Origin: Oceanospirillaceae bacterium
GTDB lineage: Bacteria; Pseudomonadota; Gammaproteobacteria; Pseudomonadales; Balneatricaceae
Direction of reading: 5' to 3'
Length of the DNA stretch: 64,000 nt
NCBI GenBank assembly: GCA_013373085.1
Contig: JABXIM010000038.1
Coordinates: forward strand, 1-64,000
Under the pieces are notes generated by a model. That model had not been told where the DNA came from. It saw only the letters and a program-made list of their open reading frames with translations, and did no database searches. Of this stretch, positions 38,421 to 48,146 are shown piece after piece (within the stretch, counting starts at the first letter, position 1; the number at the start of each line of letters is the position of its first letter). Both the position numbers and the translations under genes were made by a program.

Positions 38421-39482
38421 ATGAAAAAGCCATTTGCGATCGTATCGAAAACGATTATCGCGGGCACGATTGCTGTCCTTCTGCCATTTTCTGCCAGTCA
38501 GGCGGCAGACCCACTTCAGATTTCCGTATTGATCCCAGGGAAGCACAACGACAACGGCTTCATGGAAGCGGCTTATCGCGGCTATGAAAAGATAAAGAAC
38601 GAGTTGCCGGTTGAAGCGACTTACGTCTCGGATATCTCGGCGACCTCCGACCCGGCCCTGCTAACCGAAGCGATGAGAAAGCTGGCAGCCGAGGGGCCGG
38701 ACATGATCATCGCCCATGGCGGTCAATGCAATGGCCCGGCCGAAACGGTCAGCAAAGAATTTCCGGACATCAAGTTTGTCGTGATTCAGGGCCATGTCAA
38801 AGGCCCTAACCTGTCAAGCTACGTGGTCAAACAGGAGGAGTCGGCCTGGCTTGCCGGTGCGCTGGCCGGACTCACGACCAAGAGCAATGTGGTCGGACAC
38901 ATTTCCGGCGCCTGGCCCAAGCCGGGGCTGATGGGCAGAGCCGCTTTTTACGACGGCATGAAGCACGTCAATCCCGACGCCGAGTTTGTGACCTGGTTTA
39001 CCGGCGATCTCGACAATACGGAAATTAACAGAGACGCAGCAAAAGGCGAAATAAACTATGGTGCAGACGTTATCTACACCATGCTCAACGCCGGCCGCCA
39101 GGGCGTCATTGAGGAGATCAAATCGCATAACGGTGCGGTTCGACATATCGGCAATGTCTCTGACTGGACCATAGTGGATGAGACCTTCGTTGGCTCCGCA
39201 GTAGCGGATGCCAGTGTCGCCATCCTTAATGCGGCACGTGACCTGAGCGATGGAAGCTGGCAACCGAATCAAATCGAAGAAATAGGCCTTTCACACTCAG
39301 ACGTGGTAACGCTGGCATATGCCGACGATGTATCCCCAGAAGTACGGGAACAGATCAGCAGCTTGAAGGATCAGATCCTAGCCGGTGAAATCAAGATAAA
39401 AACCACATACGATGGCGAAGAGTTCAACCCGGCAACCGGTGAGTTTGTCAGCCAGGCGTTCAAGGAAGAGCCAAAAAAATAA
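38421..39482 (+). CDS. BMP-family (basic membrane protein-type) ABC transporter binding protein, orphan
   Basis: 353 residues. A signal peptide without lipobox (cleaved after SASQA) and then LQISVLIPGKHNDNGFMEAAYRGYE, which is the BMP/Med binding-protein opening (PGxxxDxGFxxxAYxG). GGQCNGPAETVSKEFPDIKFVVI and GADVIYTMLNAGRQGVIEE also fit. Members bind nucleosides or related ligands in the periplasm. The permease and ATPase genes usually found with it are not nearby, so it either works with a remote transporter or acts as a sensor protein. It sits in an AT-richer segment. Confidence 0.9.
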   Translation: MKKPFAIVSKTIIAGTIAVLLPFSASQAADPLQISVLIPGKHNDNGFMEAAYRGYEKIKNELPVEATYVSDISATSDPALLTEAMRKLAAEGPDMIIAHGGQCNGPAETVSKEFPDIKFVVIQGHVKGPNLSSYVVKQEESAWLAGALAGLTTKSNVVGHISGAWPKPGLMGRAAFYDGMKHVNPDAEFVTWFTGDLDNTEINRDAAKGEINYGADVIYTMLNAGRQGVIEEIKSHNGAVRHIGNVSDWTIVDETFVGSAVADASVAILNAARDLSDGSWQPNQIEEIGLSHSDVVTLAYADDVSPEVREQISSLKDQILAGEIKIKTTYDGEEFNPATGEFVSQAFKEEPKK

Positions 39483-39683
39483 GCTGGCGATAAGTAGCCC
39501 GTCAAAAGCGGATTCAAGGATGATTCCGCTGCCTGCTGGTCACAAAACAGCCAGCCAGGCCGCAAACCGGGGCTTCGCCCGGGGTTACCGGTTGCCCGCC
39601 GCCGGCCAATATGCTTCTATGCGTCATGACCGGTGCTACCTTACCGGCAACAATAATAGACCGGCTCCGCCACTCGAGAGTTG

Positions 39684-40253
39684 ATGATGGACCAACAAAT
39701 ACGTCTCTGTCTGGGAGGCGATCTCGCCAACATGCACGGCCTTGGCTGGATCGCGACTGACCTCAACCAGCTGATCGTACTGTCCGATCTGCTGGAGTCG
39801 GGCCAGGAAGATATCGCCGAGCACTTCTTCGGTACCGATGCCCGCCCGTTCAACCGCTACAAGACCTTCGCCTCCACCCCCGCTCGCCGCCCGTCGCAGG
39901 TCCGGCAGCAGGATGACGGTTCGGTCGAAATGGTGATTTCTGAACTCGGCGTGGCCGCGTCGATTCTGATGCCGCTGGTCGAAGCGGCCGTACAGCGGCA
40001 GTTCGAGGGGCGCGAAGAACCCCTGGCCTTTGCGCTTGGCACCAAGGACCCCGGACTCAAGCGCGTGATGCAGGCCTACGATCGCGGCGATTTCGGCGCC
40101 GGCAGCGAGGCTCTGGGCACGCTGATGTTCGTACTCAAGGAACTGAACTACGACGTCCCCTACCTGGTCACCTCCGGTCCGGTGATCGAACACGCCGTCA
40201 GCAAGTATTCTCGCCGCATCGCTCGCACGATTCGCAAGAGTCTGCCGCAGTAA
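39684..40253 (+). CDS. Conserved-looking protein of unknown function
   Basis: 189 residues if started at 39684; an adjacent ATG at 39687 has better spacing from the GAGAG ribosome site. No signal peptide or membrane helices. Text includes QQIRLCLGGDLANMHGLGW, ISELGVAASILMPLVEAAVQ and a basic C-terminus KYSRRIARTIRKSLPQ. I do not recognise the family. Codon use matches neighbouring genes, so it is probably real. Isolated on the plus strand. Confidence 0.7.
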   Translation: MMDQQIRLCLGGDLANMHGLGWIATDLNQLIVLSDLLESGQEDIAEHFFGTDARPFNRYKTFASTPARRPSQVRQQDDGSVEMVISELGVAASILMPLVEAAVQRQFEGREEPLAFALGTKDPGLKRVMQAYDRGDFGAGSEALGTLMFVLKELNYDVPYLVTSGPVIEHAVSKYSRRIARTIRKSLPQ

Positions 40254-40281
40254 TCAGCGTTGTGACGCCGACGAACAGGGC

Positions 40282-40806
40282 TCAGTTCCTCGGCGTTGGC
40301 TTCTCGTTCCTGGCCCGCAGCTTCTCATTGAGCGTGGGGGGGGTGTCGCGTTCGTATTGCTTGGCCGCTTCGTTGCGTTCCTCGATCTCCTTCACCCGCT
40401 CGGACTTGTCGTAGCCCTTGATCTGCTCGGCACCTGTTTCCAGTCGATCCTTTCGCACCTGACCCGAACGTTGTTGCTCGGGGGCCACTTCGGTCGCCTT
40501 CCCGCGCTCCTGAACCGACTGGGTCCTGGCGCGGGATCTGTCGGGACACTCGCCATCCCCACGGTAATCGGGCGCACATTCCGGCGGCATTCCCGGCTCC
40601 GCCCCGGAGGCGCGGGGCGCGGGTTTCGGCATCGACACAACCGACATGTTGGAAAACTTCACCGACTCTGCGTTGACGCCTTTGGGCGGCACGTCACTGA
40701 AATGCCACTTGCCGCTCTCATCCTTCCAGCGATACACCTGCTCCGCCAGTGCCGACGTACCTGCGACGAACAGCAGGCCCGCAGCCAAAACAACCGTGCT
40801 TTTCAT
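40282..40806 (-). CDS. DUF4124 domain-containing exported protein
   Basis: 174 residues. A signal peptide (MKSTVVLAAGLLFVAGTSALA) precedes a DUF4124 unit: QVYRWKDESGKWHFSDVPPK is the usual text of these small periplasmic domains. After it comes a long charged, low-complexity tail rich in E, K and R, probably coiled or disordered. Function of the family is unknown. Confidence 0.85.
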   Translation of the reverse strand: MKSTVVLAAGLLFVAGTSALAEQVYRWKDESGKWHFSDVPPKGVNAESVKFSNMSVVSMPKPAPRASGAEPGMPPECAPDYRGDGECPDRSRARTQSVQERGKATEVAPEQQRSGQVRKDRLETGAEQIKGYDKSERVKEIEERNEAAKQYERDTPPTLNEKLRARNEKPTPRN

Positions 40807-40943
40807 ACTCAGTCTCCGCGCAACGCCGCATAAGCTGCGGTTGGGTCCCCGGCCGACGCCTCTACAGCCATTGCCACTGAGTATAGACCGCCGGCGTTAG
40901 CCGCCGTTCGGCACCTGGACCGAGATTTGCTTATCCCGCCCCG

Positions 40944-41801
40944 TTATTCAGTGCTATCGAACACAGACGCCAGCTCGCGCCGCATGACGGACCGGTCGAC
41001 CTCGACACCGGTCCAGTACTGCAACGCCAGCGCGCCTTGCGCCACCAGCATCCCGAGGCCGTCCAGTACCGTGCAGCCGCGCTGTTTCGCCGCCTGCAGG
41101 AAGGCGGTCTCGGGCGGGTTGGGTATGACATCGGCCACCAGCTGCTCCGGGCGTAAAGAGTCCGGATCGATATCCGGACAGGCCGACACCCCGGGGTACA
41201 GGCCAATGGACGTGGCGTTGACGACCAGATCGACCTGCTGTGGAATCTTTTTAACGCCGTCCCAGACCATGGCTTCGGCACTGGCAGCGGTTTTCCCGCT
41301 GATCAGGCTCGCCAGCTCCCTGCCCCGGCCAGCATCGCGGTTGAGCACCAGTATCTGGCCTATCCCCGACAGCGCCAACTCGACCGCGATGGCCCGTGCC
41401 GCCCCCCCGGCCCCAAGCAGAAGCGCGCTGCGCCCCCGGCAGTCGAACGTCTGTGGCAGCGACGCGATAAAGCCGCGTCCATCGGTATTTTCGCCGATGT
41501 AGCGATCCCCCCGCCGGACTACCGTATTGACCGCACCGATGATCTGCGCCGACTCGCCGAGCCCGTCCAGGTGATCGATCACCGCCACCTTGTGCGGTAT
41601 CGAGCAGTTGAACCCGGCCCAGTTCATGGCCCGGGCACCGCGTACGGCATCGGCCAACAGGGCCGGCGTCACCTCGCAGTTGAGATAGCGCCAGTCGAGT
41701 CCGTGATGTCGATAAGCCGCTTCCATCATCACGACCGTGGGATTCTCCGCCGCCGGCATCGAGAATGAGCCGGTCAACTGACTGAGGAAGGTTCTAGACA
41801 T
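40944..41801 (-). CDS. Shikimate/quinate dehydrogenase-type protein, atypical
   Basis: 285 residues from the ATG at 41801 (GGGGGA ribosome site). The catalytic pair is present, K71 in CSIPHK and D107 in ENTDGRG, with N92 (AVNTV) and the nucleotide loop LGAGGAARA (129-137). But the N-terminal substrate loop reads LTGSFSMPAAENPTVVM, not the usual PIxHSxSPxIHN of housekeeping AroE. This points to a paralogue, possibly for quinate or another hydroxylated acid, with NADP or NAD. No other shikimate genes nearby. Confidence 0.85.
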   Translation of the reverse strand: MSRTFLSQLTGSFSMPAAENPTVVMMEAAYRHHGLDWRYLNCEVTPALLADAVRGARAMNWAGFNCSIPHKVAVIDHLDGLGESAQIIGAVNTVVRRGDRYIGENTDGRGFIASLPQTFDCRGRSALLLGAGGAARAIAVELALSGIGQILVLNRDAGRGRELASLISGKTAASAEAMVWDGVKKIPQQVDLVVNATSIGLYPGVSACPDIDPDSLRPEQLVADVIPNPPETAFLQAAKQRGCTVLDGLGMLVAQGALALQYWTGVEVDRSVMRRELASVFDSTE

Positions 41802-42247
41802 GGGTCCCCCATTGGCGGCAGTGGCTAAGACATCGAGCCTAGCAGCCCGCCGGACAGGGCATATGTCATTTATTACAGCCAGCATCGCTGGTGGCGACTG
41901 CTGTTGCAGCACCGGCGTATCAAGTAGTAACAACGGAATCGTTCGGCGCAATCCCGGGCACTGCGGTCAGTGCCGGAAAAATAAAACTTCAACGTTATTA
42001 TGGGGTTATCGGAAGGTCTTCGCGATAATAAGGTAAATTCAAAAAAAAGATTGCTCTTATGATTAAAATCTATACAATGAGCTCCAGGTTGAAAACACGC
42101 CTTATATTTATGCACGCCATTACGAAGTCCTTAGCAAAACCGTTAGCATAGTACCTCGTCCTGTTATTCATAAGTTATTGCAACATTTCCAGCCGTACGC
42201 CTTTGAAAAAAGGCATTTATTGACCCCTGAATAAATAGGAAATAACT
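41802..42247. other. 446-bp AT-rich region with the csp leader
   Basis: Contains the promoters of the shikimate dehydrogenase-type gene and of the cold-shock gene. A TATACA box at 42071 with AT-rich flanks is a candidate -10 for csp, giving a leader of about 165 nt. Long structured leaders are characteristic of cspA-type genes. No other gene seen. Confidence 0.45.
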
Positions 42248-42454
42248 ATGTCTAAAACGACTGGTACCGTAAAGTGGTTCAACGACGCTAAAGGCTTTGG
42301 TTTCATCGAGCAGGAATCGGGTCCCGATGTCTTCGCTCATTTCAAATCCATTACCGGCAGCGGATTCAAGACCCTGGTTGAAGGCCAGCGCGTCGAATTC
42401 ACCGTCGCTCAAGGTCAGAAAGGCCTGCAGGCCGAGGATATCGTCGCTATCTGA
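42248..42454 (+). CDS. Cold-shock protein, CspA family
   Basis: 68 residues, single OB-fold. RNP1 KGFGFI (residues 16-21) and RNP2-type VFAHF, with [15 protein letters not shown] at the start. Binds single-stranded RNA/DNA and melts RNA structure. It has an AGGA-type ribosome site, an AT-rich leader and its own strong terminator, so it is a single-gene transcript. Whether it is cold-induced cannot be told from sequence. Confidence 0.96.
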   Translation: MSKTTGTVKWFNDAKGFGFIEQESGPDVFAHFKSITGSGFKTLVEGQRVEFTVAQGQKGLQAEDIVAI

Positions 42455-42512
42455 CGATTTCCCCATCGGGTAATTTCGGCCGGCACTGCCGCCCGAGCCC
42501 GATCGAGCCGCA

Positions 42513-42545
42513 TAAAAAAGGGCGCCCTGCACGGGCGCCCTTTTT
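42513..42545. terminator. Strong bidirectional terminator after csp
   Basis: Perfect GGGCGCCC stems with a TGCAC loop, flanked by an A run on the left and a T run on the right. It ends csp on the plus strand and could also end tamB read-through on the minus strand. Confidence 0.88.
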
Positions 42546-42636
42546 ACATTCTAAGTGATAGTCGGTGTTTTTTATGCCGCAATGCGCGAGCCCCCGGAAA
42601 ACCTTATCCCAGAATTCCCGATTTCGGCCCGGCCCT

Positions 42637-45600
42637 TTAACGCTCTAAGCTGTAAAACAGGTCCGCACCGCTGTCTTCAGTGCCGGTATTCGATTCAAAC
42701 ACCAATTTCTTGGTCAGCTGATAGCGCATCACGAATTCGCTGGTCGGCTCCAGTAGCCCGACACCGTATTTGATGTACAACCGTGGTGACAGGTATTTGC
42801 CGAGATAGAGCGACGTCTCTTCCAGCGTGTCACCGCCGCCAAAGCCGATTTCATCGATATTCAGTGTCTCGGTCAGTTTCTCACCGACCGCACTGCCACC
42901 TTCACGCCCCAGCGACAGGGCCAGTTTTGCCAGGGCAGCCTGCTCCCCAGTGGTCGAGGCGCCCGGCGCCCGGCCGAACATCAGGTAGGACAGTTTGGAG
43001 CTGTCAGGCATCGACGGTTGCGAAAACAGCTCAAATGACGGTTGTCTCAAGGAACCGGCGACGCTGGCACCGACGATGACATCTTCAACCTCCCGCCGCA
43101 CACGAAGGTTGAGACCCGGATTGTCGACCGGCCCGCCAGTATAGACCAGGCTGCCACGCTCGATCGCCATATCCTGGCCATAGAGGGTGTATTCACCCGT
43201 CGCCACCCCGATATTACCCGTGGCGCGGGTAACCCGGCGTGCGTCCTCTGTCAGCATCATGCTGCCGGTCAGCCGGCCCCGGAAACCGAAGGCGTCGACC
43301 TGGACCTTTTCACCCAGTGTCAGACGCAGACTCAGATCCATTACCGGTCCAAACGGCAGTGGCTCCGGCTCACCGTCGGCATCGACGATCACCGCATCCG
43401 GCGACACTGTAACCGCCCCGGCACTGACTGTCGGTGGTGTAATCATGGCTTCGGGCACCACCAGTTCACCACGCACAGCAATGCGTTCGGACCTGTATTC
43501 AACCTGCATCTGCGGCGAAATGTAGACCTGGATTTCCGGTGTACCCACCGCCTGGAAACGGTCTCCCCGGATGTCGATTCGAGCAGAAGGCAACAGCGGT
43601 TGCAGATCGCCGGACAGGCTCAGCTCGCCGCCGCCGGAAACCGCGCTGCCTTCGAGCAGCATATGGTCCGGCCGGGCCGGATCGTCGCGCAGTTTCAGCT
43701 GCAACAGCTCCAGCGCGATGCCGGAGGCCGGCACCTCGACCCGTCCGTCATCCAGCGCCAGCGCCCCACTGATCCGAGGCTGCTGCAAATTGCCGGCGAG
43801 ACGTATGTCGCCATTCACGCGGCCGCCACCTACCCGGATATCAGGCACCAGCACCGAAATAAAACTCAAATCTTCCAGCGCCAACTGCAACTGACCGCTG
43901 AGCTTGCCCTGCCCCTGGAGGTCATCTACCGCGACCGAAGCGTTCATGCGTCCGTCGACATCATCCAGCCGCAGCACTAGCTCGGCTTGGCCCCGGTTCT
44001 GATTGCCGTCGGCATCGATGCGGGCCTCGTCCAGGTCGAAGGCCAGCCCTTCATCCGGCAACGTCAGCCGCGTCTCGTCCAGCGTCAGGTGCGCCTGATA
44101 ACTCAGCGCGCCGCCGGCAGCAAGTTGAGCCCGGGCATCGGCGTTGACGAACCCCTCGATCTGGGTAGCCGTCGGGATCCACGGCGACAGCAACGCCAGC
44201 GGCAACCGCTCCAGGCGCAGCTTGCCGGCGCTTTCGCCCGCAGCTCGCCACTGTCCATCGACGCAGAGACGGCCACCGGCGTTCTGTGCCGCCAGACAAA
44301 GCGACTCGCTGCTGGCGCTGCCGGCAGCCAGTACCAGCGCGGCCGGCGCCTCCAGCGTCCAGCGGCCGGCCTCCGGCTGCTCCAGTTCGAGCCGGGAGAG
44401 ACGACCGCGCCACTGTTGCTCGAACAGCCCCCCTTCGAGCCGCATGGCAAGAGTTGCGGCCTCCGAGTCAAGGCTCAGGTCCAGGCTGTGATCCTGCTGC
44501 GCACCACCACCGACGAGACTCAGGCTGTCGATCGATTGTCCCGCGGCCAGGATGTTCCGCGCTTCAAGGTCAATACGGGCCGGACTGCGCCAGCCGAGAT
44601 CGAGCGCCAGGGCGCCGTTGAGCTGTTCCAGGCGGTTGCCCTGAAACGCCAGCGCGGCGGCGCTGATATCAGCTGCCAGTGCCGGCGTCTCGCGGGGGCC
44701 GCTCAGGGTGCCGCGGGCACTGATCTTGCCGGCAGCGTCGGGCAGCAATGTCGCCAGATCCGAAGCCTCGAGCTGCCAGTCCAGTGCCAGCTGCTCACCG
44801 GCCTGCCCGCTTGCCGCCAGTTTGGCGTTACCCCAGCCCAGCTGCAGACGGTCGATGGTCAGGTCCGAGCCCTGCAGCTGCACCTTCCCCTCCCCGCTGA
44901 GCGGCTGATCGCGCAGCTGGCCCGACAGCGACTCGAGGGTTGCCAGCAGCTGGGGTACGCCGTCCGCCAGCGAGCCCTCGGTGGCAAGGCTGAAGCCCAG
45001 TGTCCCCTGCCATTCGGGCCATTGCAGACCGGGATCGATATCCCGCGCCCGGGCCTGCAACTTCCAGGCAGGCTGCGGCGCCCAGTCGGCCTGGCCGTCC
45101 AGCGTCAATTCTCCGCCCAGGCTGTCGATGCGCAGCGCCAGCACACTGAAACCCTGCAGGTTGCCCTGGCCCTCCAGCGTCAGGTCCGCTGCCGGTACCT
45201 GCTCGCCGGCCAGGGCCGCCACCAGTTCGAGGCGATAATCCTCGAGTGGCCCTGTTATCCGCAGTTCGCCCTTATCGCTGGCGAACTGCGCCGGTACATC
45301 TTTTGGCAGCGGGTAGCGCAGCCCCTGCCAGTCCAGCCTGAGATCCAGCTGCGGTGCCGTTCGCAGCGCTGAGACCAGGCCATCAATGCTGATCAGTGCA
45401 CCGGTATCCGGCAACCGGATACGGGCATCGCCCAGCCGCAGCTGCTCAGGGCTGGCCTCGAGTTCGGCACTCAGCGCAACCGCTCCGACGTCCGGCAGGC
45501 TGCCGTCGACACTCAGGGTGCCGGACGCCGCTTCGAGGCCGCCCTGGAGCTCGACCTTGCCGGACAGCGCATGACCGGCGAGTTCGGCAACAAAAGGCTC

Positions 45601-46401
45601 TGGATCGAAGCGCGTCAGGTCCAGCGTCAATTGCCATTGTGGCGCCCCGAGCGGATCATGGAGCTGCGCCTCGAGCGCAAGGTCGGCCAGCCCCTGTAGC
45701 TGCTGCGTCAGGCTCAGCTGCGAACGCAGCGAGCCTGTCAGCCCACCGCTTCCGGACAGCTCTCCGTACTCCGGCAGAACCGCGCGCCACTGCAGACTGA
45801 AATCGAGGGGATAGTCGCCTGCGGCATCGACATCGCCTGCCAGCGCCAGCTCACCTTGAGGCGCGCTGATGTCGAAGCGGTCCAGCACCAGCCGCCGGCC
45901 TTCGCTGTGCAATCCGAGTTCGACGCTATCGATCAGTAAAGGCTCCGCGCCGTAGGGCTCGATGCGAAGTTGCCGACCGTAAATGCTGTCTACCCTGATC
46001 TGCAGCGGCACCGCGATGCTGTCTGGCAGCTGCAACGTCGCGGGGGGCGTCTGCTCCGGCGATTCAGTGCCCGGCGGCAGTTTCAGATCCAGTACGTCGA
46101 CACCGACACTGTCCAGCTGCAGGCGCCCCTGCAACAGCGCCGCCGGCGTCCAGGCGAACTCGACGCGGCCGGCCGTCAGCTGCAGCGCCTGTTGACGGTA
46201 TTCGAGTCCTTCGAGTTCGAGCCGGCCCAGGAGCCGCCCCCGCAGGTCACGATAGCTCAGCTCGCCCGGCAGCAACGGCTGCACCCTCCCCACCAGCCAG
46301 GACGTTCCTGTTTCGGTCAGGCCAATCGCGGCAACAGCGCCCAGCAGCAGCAAAAGCAGCAGCAAAAGCCCCAGCAGAACTCGTAGCGTCCAGCGTTTCA
46401 A
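42637..46401 (-). CDS. tamB: Translocation and assembly module subunit TamB
   Basis: 1254 residues, the usual size. An N-terminal signal anchor (LRVLLGLLLLLLLLLGAVAA) is followed by a very long beta-rich repetitive region and the C-terminal DUF490 domain (VGASVAGSLRQPSFELFSQP, KYLSPRLYIKYGVGLLEP). It spans the periplasm as a lipid-conducting beta-taco bridge and works with TamA in the outer membrane. The start codon is TTG and overlaps the tamA stop (TTGA), so translation is coupled to tamA. Confidence 0.95.
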   Translation of the reverse strand: MKRWTLRVLLGLLLLLLLLLGAVAAIGLTETGTSWLVGRVQPLLPGELSYRDLRGRLLGRLELEGLEYRQQALQLTAGRVEFAWTPAALLQGRLQLDSVGVDVLDLKLPPGTESPEQTPPATLQLPDSIAVPLQIRVDSIYGRQLRIEPYGAEPLLIDSVELGLHSEGRRLVLDRFDISAPQGELALAGDVDAAGDYPLDFSLQWRAVLPEYGELSGSGGLTGSLRSQLSLTQQLQGLADLALEAQLHDPLGAPQWQLTLDLTRFDPEPFVAELAGHALSGKVELQGGLEAASGTLSVDGSLPDVGAVALSAELEASPEQLRLGDARIRLPDTGALISIDGLVSALRTAPQLDLRLDWQGLRYPLPKDVPAQFASDKGELRITGPLEDYRLELVAALAGEQVPAADLTLEGQGNLQGFSVLALRIDSLGGELTLDGQADWAPQPAWKLQARARDIDPGLQWPEWQGTLGFSLATEGSLADGVPQLLATLESLSGQLRDQPLSGEGKVQLQGSDLTIDRLQLGWGNAKLAASGQAGEQLALDWQLEASDLATLLPDAAGKISARGTLSGPRETPALAADISAAALAFQGNRLEQLNGALALDLGWRSPARIDLEARNILAAGQSIDSLSLVGGGAQQDHSLDLSLDSEAATLAMRLEGGLFEQQWRGRLSRLELEQPEAGRWTLEAPAALVLAAGSASSESLCLAAQNAGGRLCVDGQWRAAGESAGKLRLERLPLALLSPWIPTATQIEGFVNADARAQLAAGGALSYQAHLTLDETRLTLPDEGLAFDLDEARIDADGNQNRGQAELVLRLDDVDGRMNASVAVDDLQGQGKLSGQLQLALEDLSFISVLVPDIRVGGGRVNGDIRLAGNLQQPRISGALALDDGRVEVPASGIALELLQLKLRDDPARPDHMLLEGSAVSGGGELSLSGDLQPLLPSARIDIRGDRFQAVGTPEIQVYISPQMQVEYRSERIAVRGELVVPEAMITPPTVSAGAVTVSPDAVIVDADGEPEPLPFGPVMDLSLRLTLGEKVQVDAFGFRGRLTGSMMLTEDARRVTRATGNIGVATGEYTLYGQDMAIERGSLVYTGGPVDNPGLNLRVRREVEDVIVGASVAGSLRQPSFELFSQPSMPDSSKLSYLMFGRAPGASTTGEQAALAKLALSLGREGGSAVGEKLTETLNIDEIGFGGGDTLEETSLYLGKYLSPRLYIKYGVGLLEPTSEFVMRYQLTKKLVFESNTGTEDSGADLFYSLER

Positions 46402-48146
46402 AGGTCGGGCCCCAGGGTAAAGTGAATGCGAAAGCCGGAATCCTCCAGCGGCACCGCAAGATCGACACGTACCGGACCGATCGGAGACAGGTAGCGCACG
46501 CCGAGACCCGCCCCACTCTTCAACGGATCGTTGACGGAGTTGATGGCATTACCGGTATCGAAGAAGGCGGCAACGCGCCAGTTCTCCGCCACCAGATAAT
46601 CCACTTCGGCGCTGGCCGTTAGCAGGTTGCGGCCGCCGACGACGTCGCCGTCGCTGTTCTCAGGACCCAGTTCCTTATAGCCGTAGCCCCTCACACTGCT
46701 GTCGCCACCGGCATAGAAACGGTGCGACGACGGCATCACAGCGAAGTTTTCCATGGCGGTAACACCGATGTCGGCACGGGACAACAGCCGCATCCGCTCG
46801 CTCAGCGAGAGCACGTGCTTGCCACTGGCAAGCCCCTGCACGAAGTTGGCTTCGGACAGCAGCGACTCGGAGGCCCCCTTGAGCGTGAGCGAAAAGCGGT
46901 AACCGCGGCTCGGGTTGAGCGGATTATCGGCGCGGGTGATAGTCCAGCTCCCTCCGGGAATCAGGAAAGTGGTTTCATTTTCTTCGTCGGAGAGGGTATA
47001 GCGCTCCTGTTCCCAGTCCAGAGAAAGGACCTGCTGCCAGGGCCCCAGTTGCTTCTGCCAGAAACCACCGATCGAGGTAAGCGTGCTATCGGTGGTATCG
47101 GTATCTTCGGTTTCCTGTTTGATGCGGGCACCGTATTGGTCGGTATACGGGACCTTGCCGGGAATGTTGTACTGCAGCACCACCGCCGACTTGACCTCGG
47201 ACAGCCGCAACAAGCCGTTCCAGCTGTGTCCGCGGCGGTTGAGCCAGCGCCGGCGTACACTGCTGCTCATGCGTGCGCCGGTATCGGTACCGTAACCGAT
47301 ACCGAACTTGTAGGCGGTGCGTTTGTTGGGCTCGAGGCCCACCTGGATCGGCACCACATGGTCGACGGCCTCGTCCCAAAGGGGCTGAACCTCGACGGTA
47401 CTGAAATACTCGCTGTCGATAAGATAACGCTGCAGCTCCAGCAGCTTGTTGGTCGTGACGGGATCGCCGTTCGCAAACGGCTGATAACGCTGCAACAGCG
47501 ACAGATCCACCGGCGACTCCCCATACCGGACCTCGCCGATACGGTAGCGGGGCCCCGCATCCAGTCGCAGCTCGATGTCCGCCTGGCGACGCTGTGGATC
47601 GACTCGCAGTTGCTGACGACCGAACTCCGCTTCGTAGTAGCCCCGCTCCGCGGCGACCGAGCGCATGCGGCTCTTGTGGTTTTCATAATCGGCGTGGTGC
47701 AACACCGCACCGGGTACCAGCGTCTCGGAGTGCTCCAGCTTCTTCATGACCGGATCATCTTCAGCTTCGCCAGTCACCTGCAGATCGACAGCATCGAGAC
47801 GTACCGGTTGTCCCGGGGCGATGCGATAGCGCGCCACCCACCCCTCGTTCCCGCGGATAAGCTCCGCCTCGATATGGGGGGCGTAGTAGCCGAAAGGCTG
47901 CAATGCCGCCTCGATCTGCTCACTTGCCTGGCGGTGCAGATACTGCAGCCGGCTGCTCATCGGCGCCGGCTCGCCGTTCAGACGCTCGATCGCCAGGTGA
48001 GCCCGGATATTCCGCTCCAGTTCCGGCGCCAGCTCACCGCTGATGGCCCCGACCTCGACAGCGACCGTTGCGGCCTCTTCAGCGGCGGCGGACAGGGGAA
48101 GTAGCAGCAAGCAGCAAAACCATCCTGTCCCGAGGAATCTCGTCAC
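46398..48146 (-). CDS. tamA: Translocation and assembly module subunit TamA (Omp85 family)
   Basis: 582 residues from a GTG start. A signal peptide (cleaved after SAAAEE region), three POTRA domains (about 30-270) and a 16-strand beta-barrel of the BamA type, with the conserved barrel text SVRGYGYKELGPENSDGDV (the RGY motif) and the final strands IGPVRVDLAVPL and FRIHFTLGPDL ending in a hydrophobic residue as required for outer-membrane insertion. Forms the TAM complex with TamB, encoded in overlap downstream. Confidence 0.95.
   Translation of the reverse strand: MTRFLGTGWFCCLLLLPLSAAAEEAATVAVEVGAISGELAPELERNIRAHLAIERLNGEPAPMSSRLQYLHRQASEQIEAALQPFGYYAPHIEAELIRGNEGWVARYRIAPGQPVRLDAVDLQVTGEAEDDPVMKKLEHSETLVPGAVLHHADYENHKSRMRSVAAERGYYEAEFGRQQLRVDPQRRQADIELRLDAGPRYRIGEVRYGESPVDLSLLQRYQPFANGDPVTTNKLLELQRYLIDSEYFSTVEVQPLWDEAVDHVVPIQVGLEPNKRTAYKFGIGYGTDTGARMSSSVRRRWLNRRGHSWNGLLRLSEVKSAVVLQYNIPGKVPYTDQYGARIKQETEDTDTTDSTLTSIGGFWQKQLGPWQQVLSLDWEQERYTLSDEENETTFLIPGGSWTITRADNPLNPSRGYRFSLTLKGASESLLSEANFVQGLASGKHVLSLSERMRLLSRADIGVTAMENFAVMPSSHRFYAGGDSSVRGYGYKELGPENSDGDVVGGRNLLTASAEVDYLVAENWRVAAFFDTGNAINSVNDPLKSGAGLGVRYLSPIGPVRVDLAVPLEDSGFRIHFTLGPDL

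Noticed and set aside
43987-45372. 461-residue plus-strand ORF inside tamB
   Set aside because: Antisense to a complete, full-length TamB; low-complexity Q/R-rich shadow.
46722-48104. 460-residue plus-strand ORF inside tamA
   Set aside because: Antisense to an intact Omp85 protein with its RGY motif; no domain.
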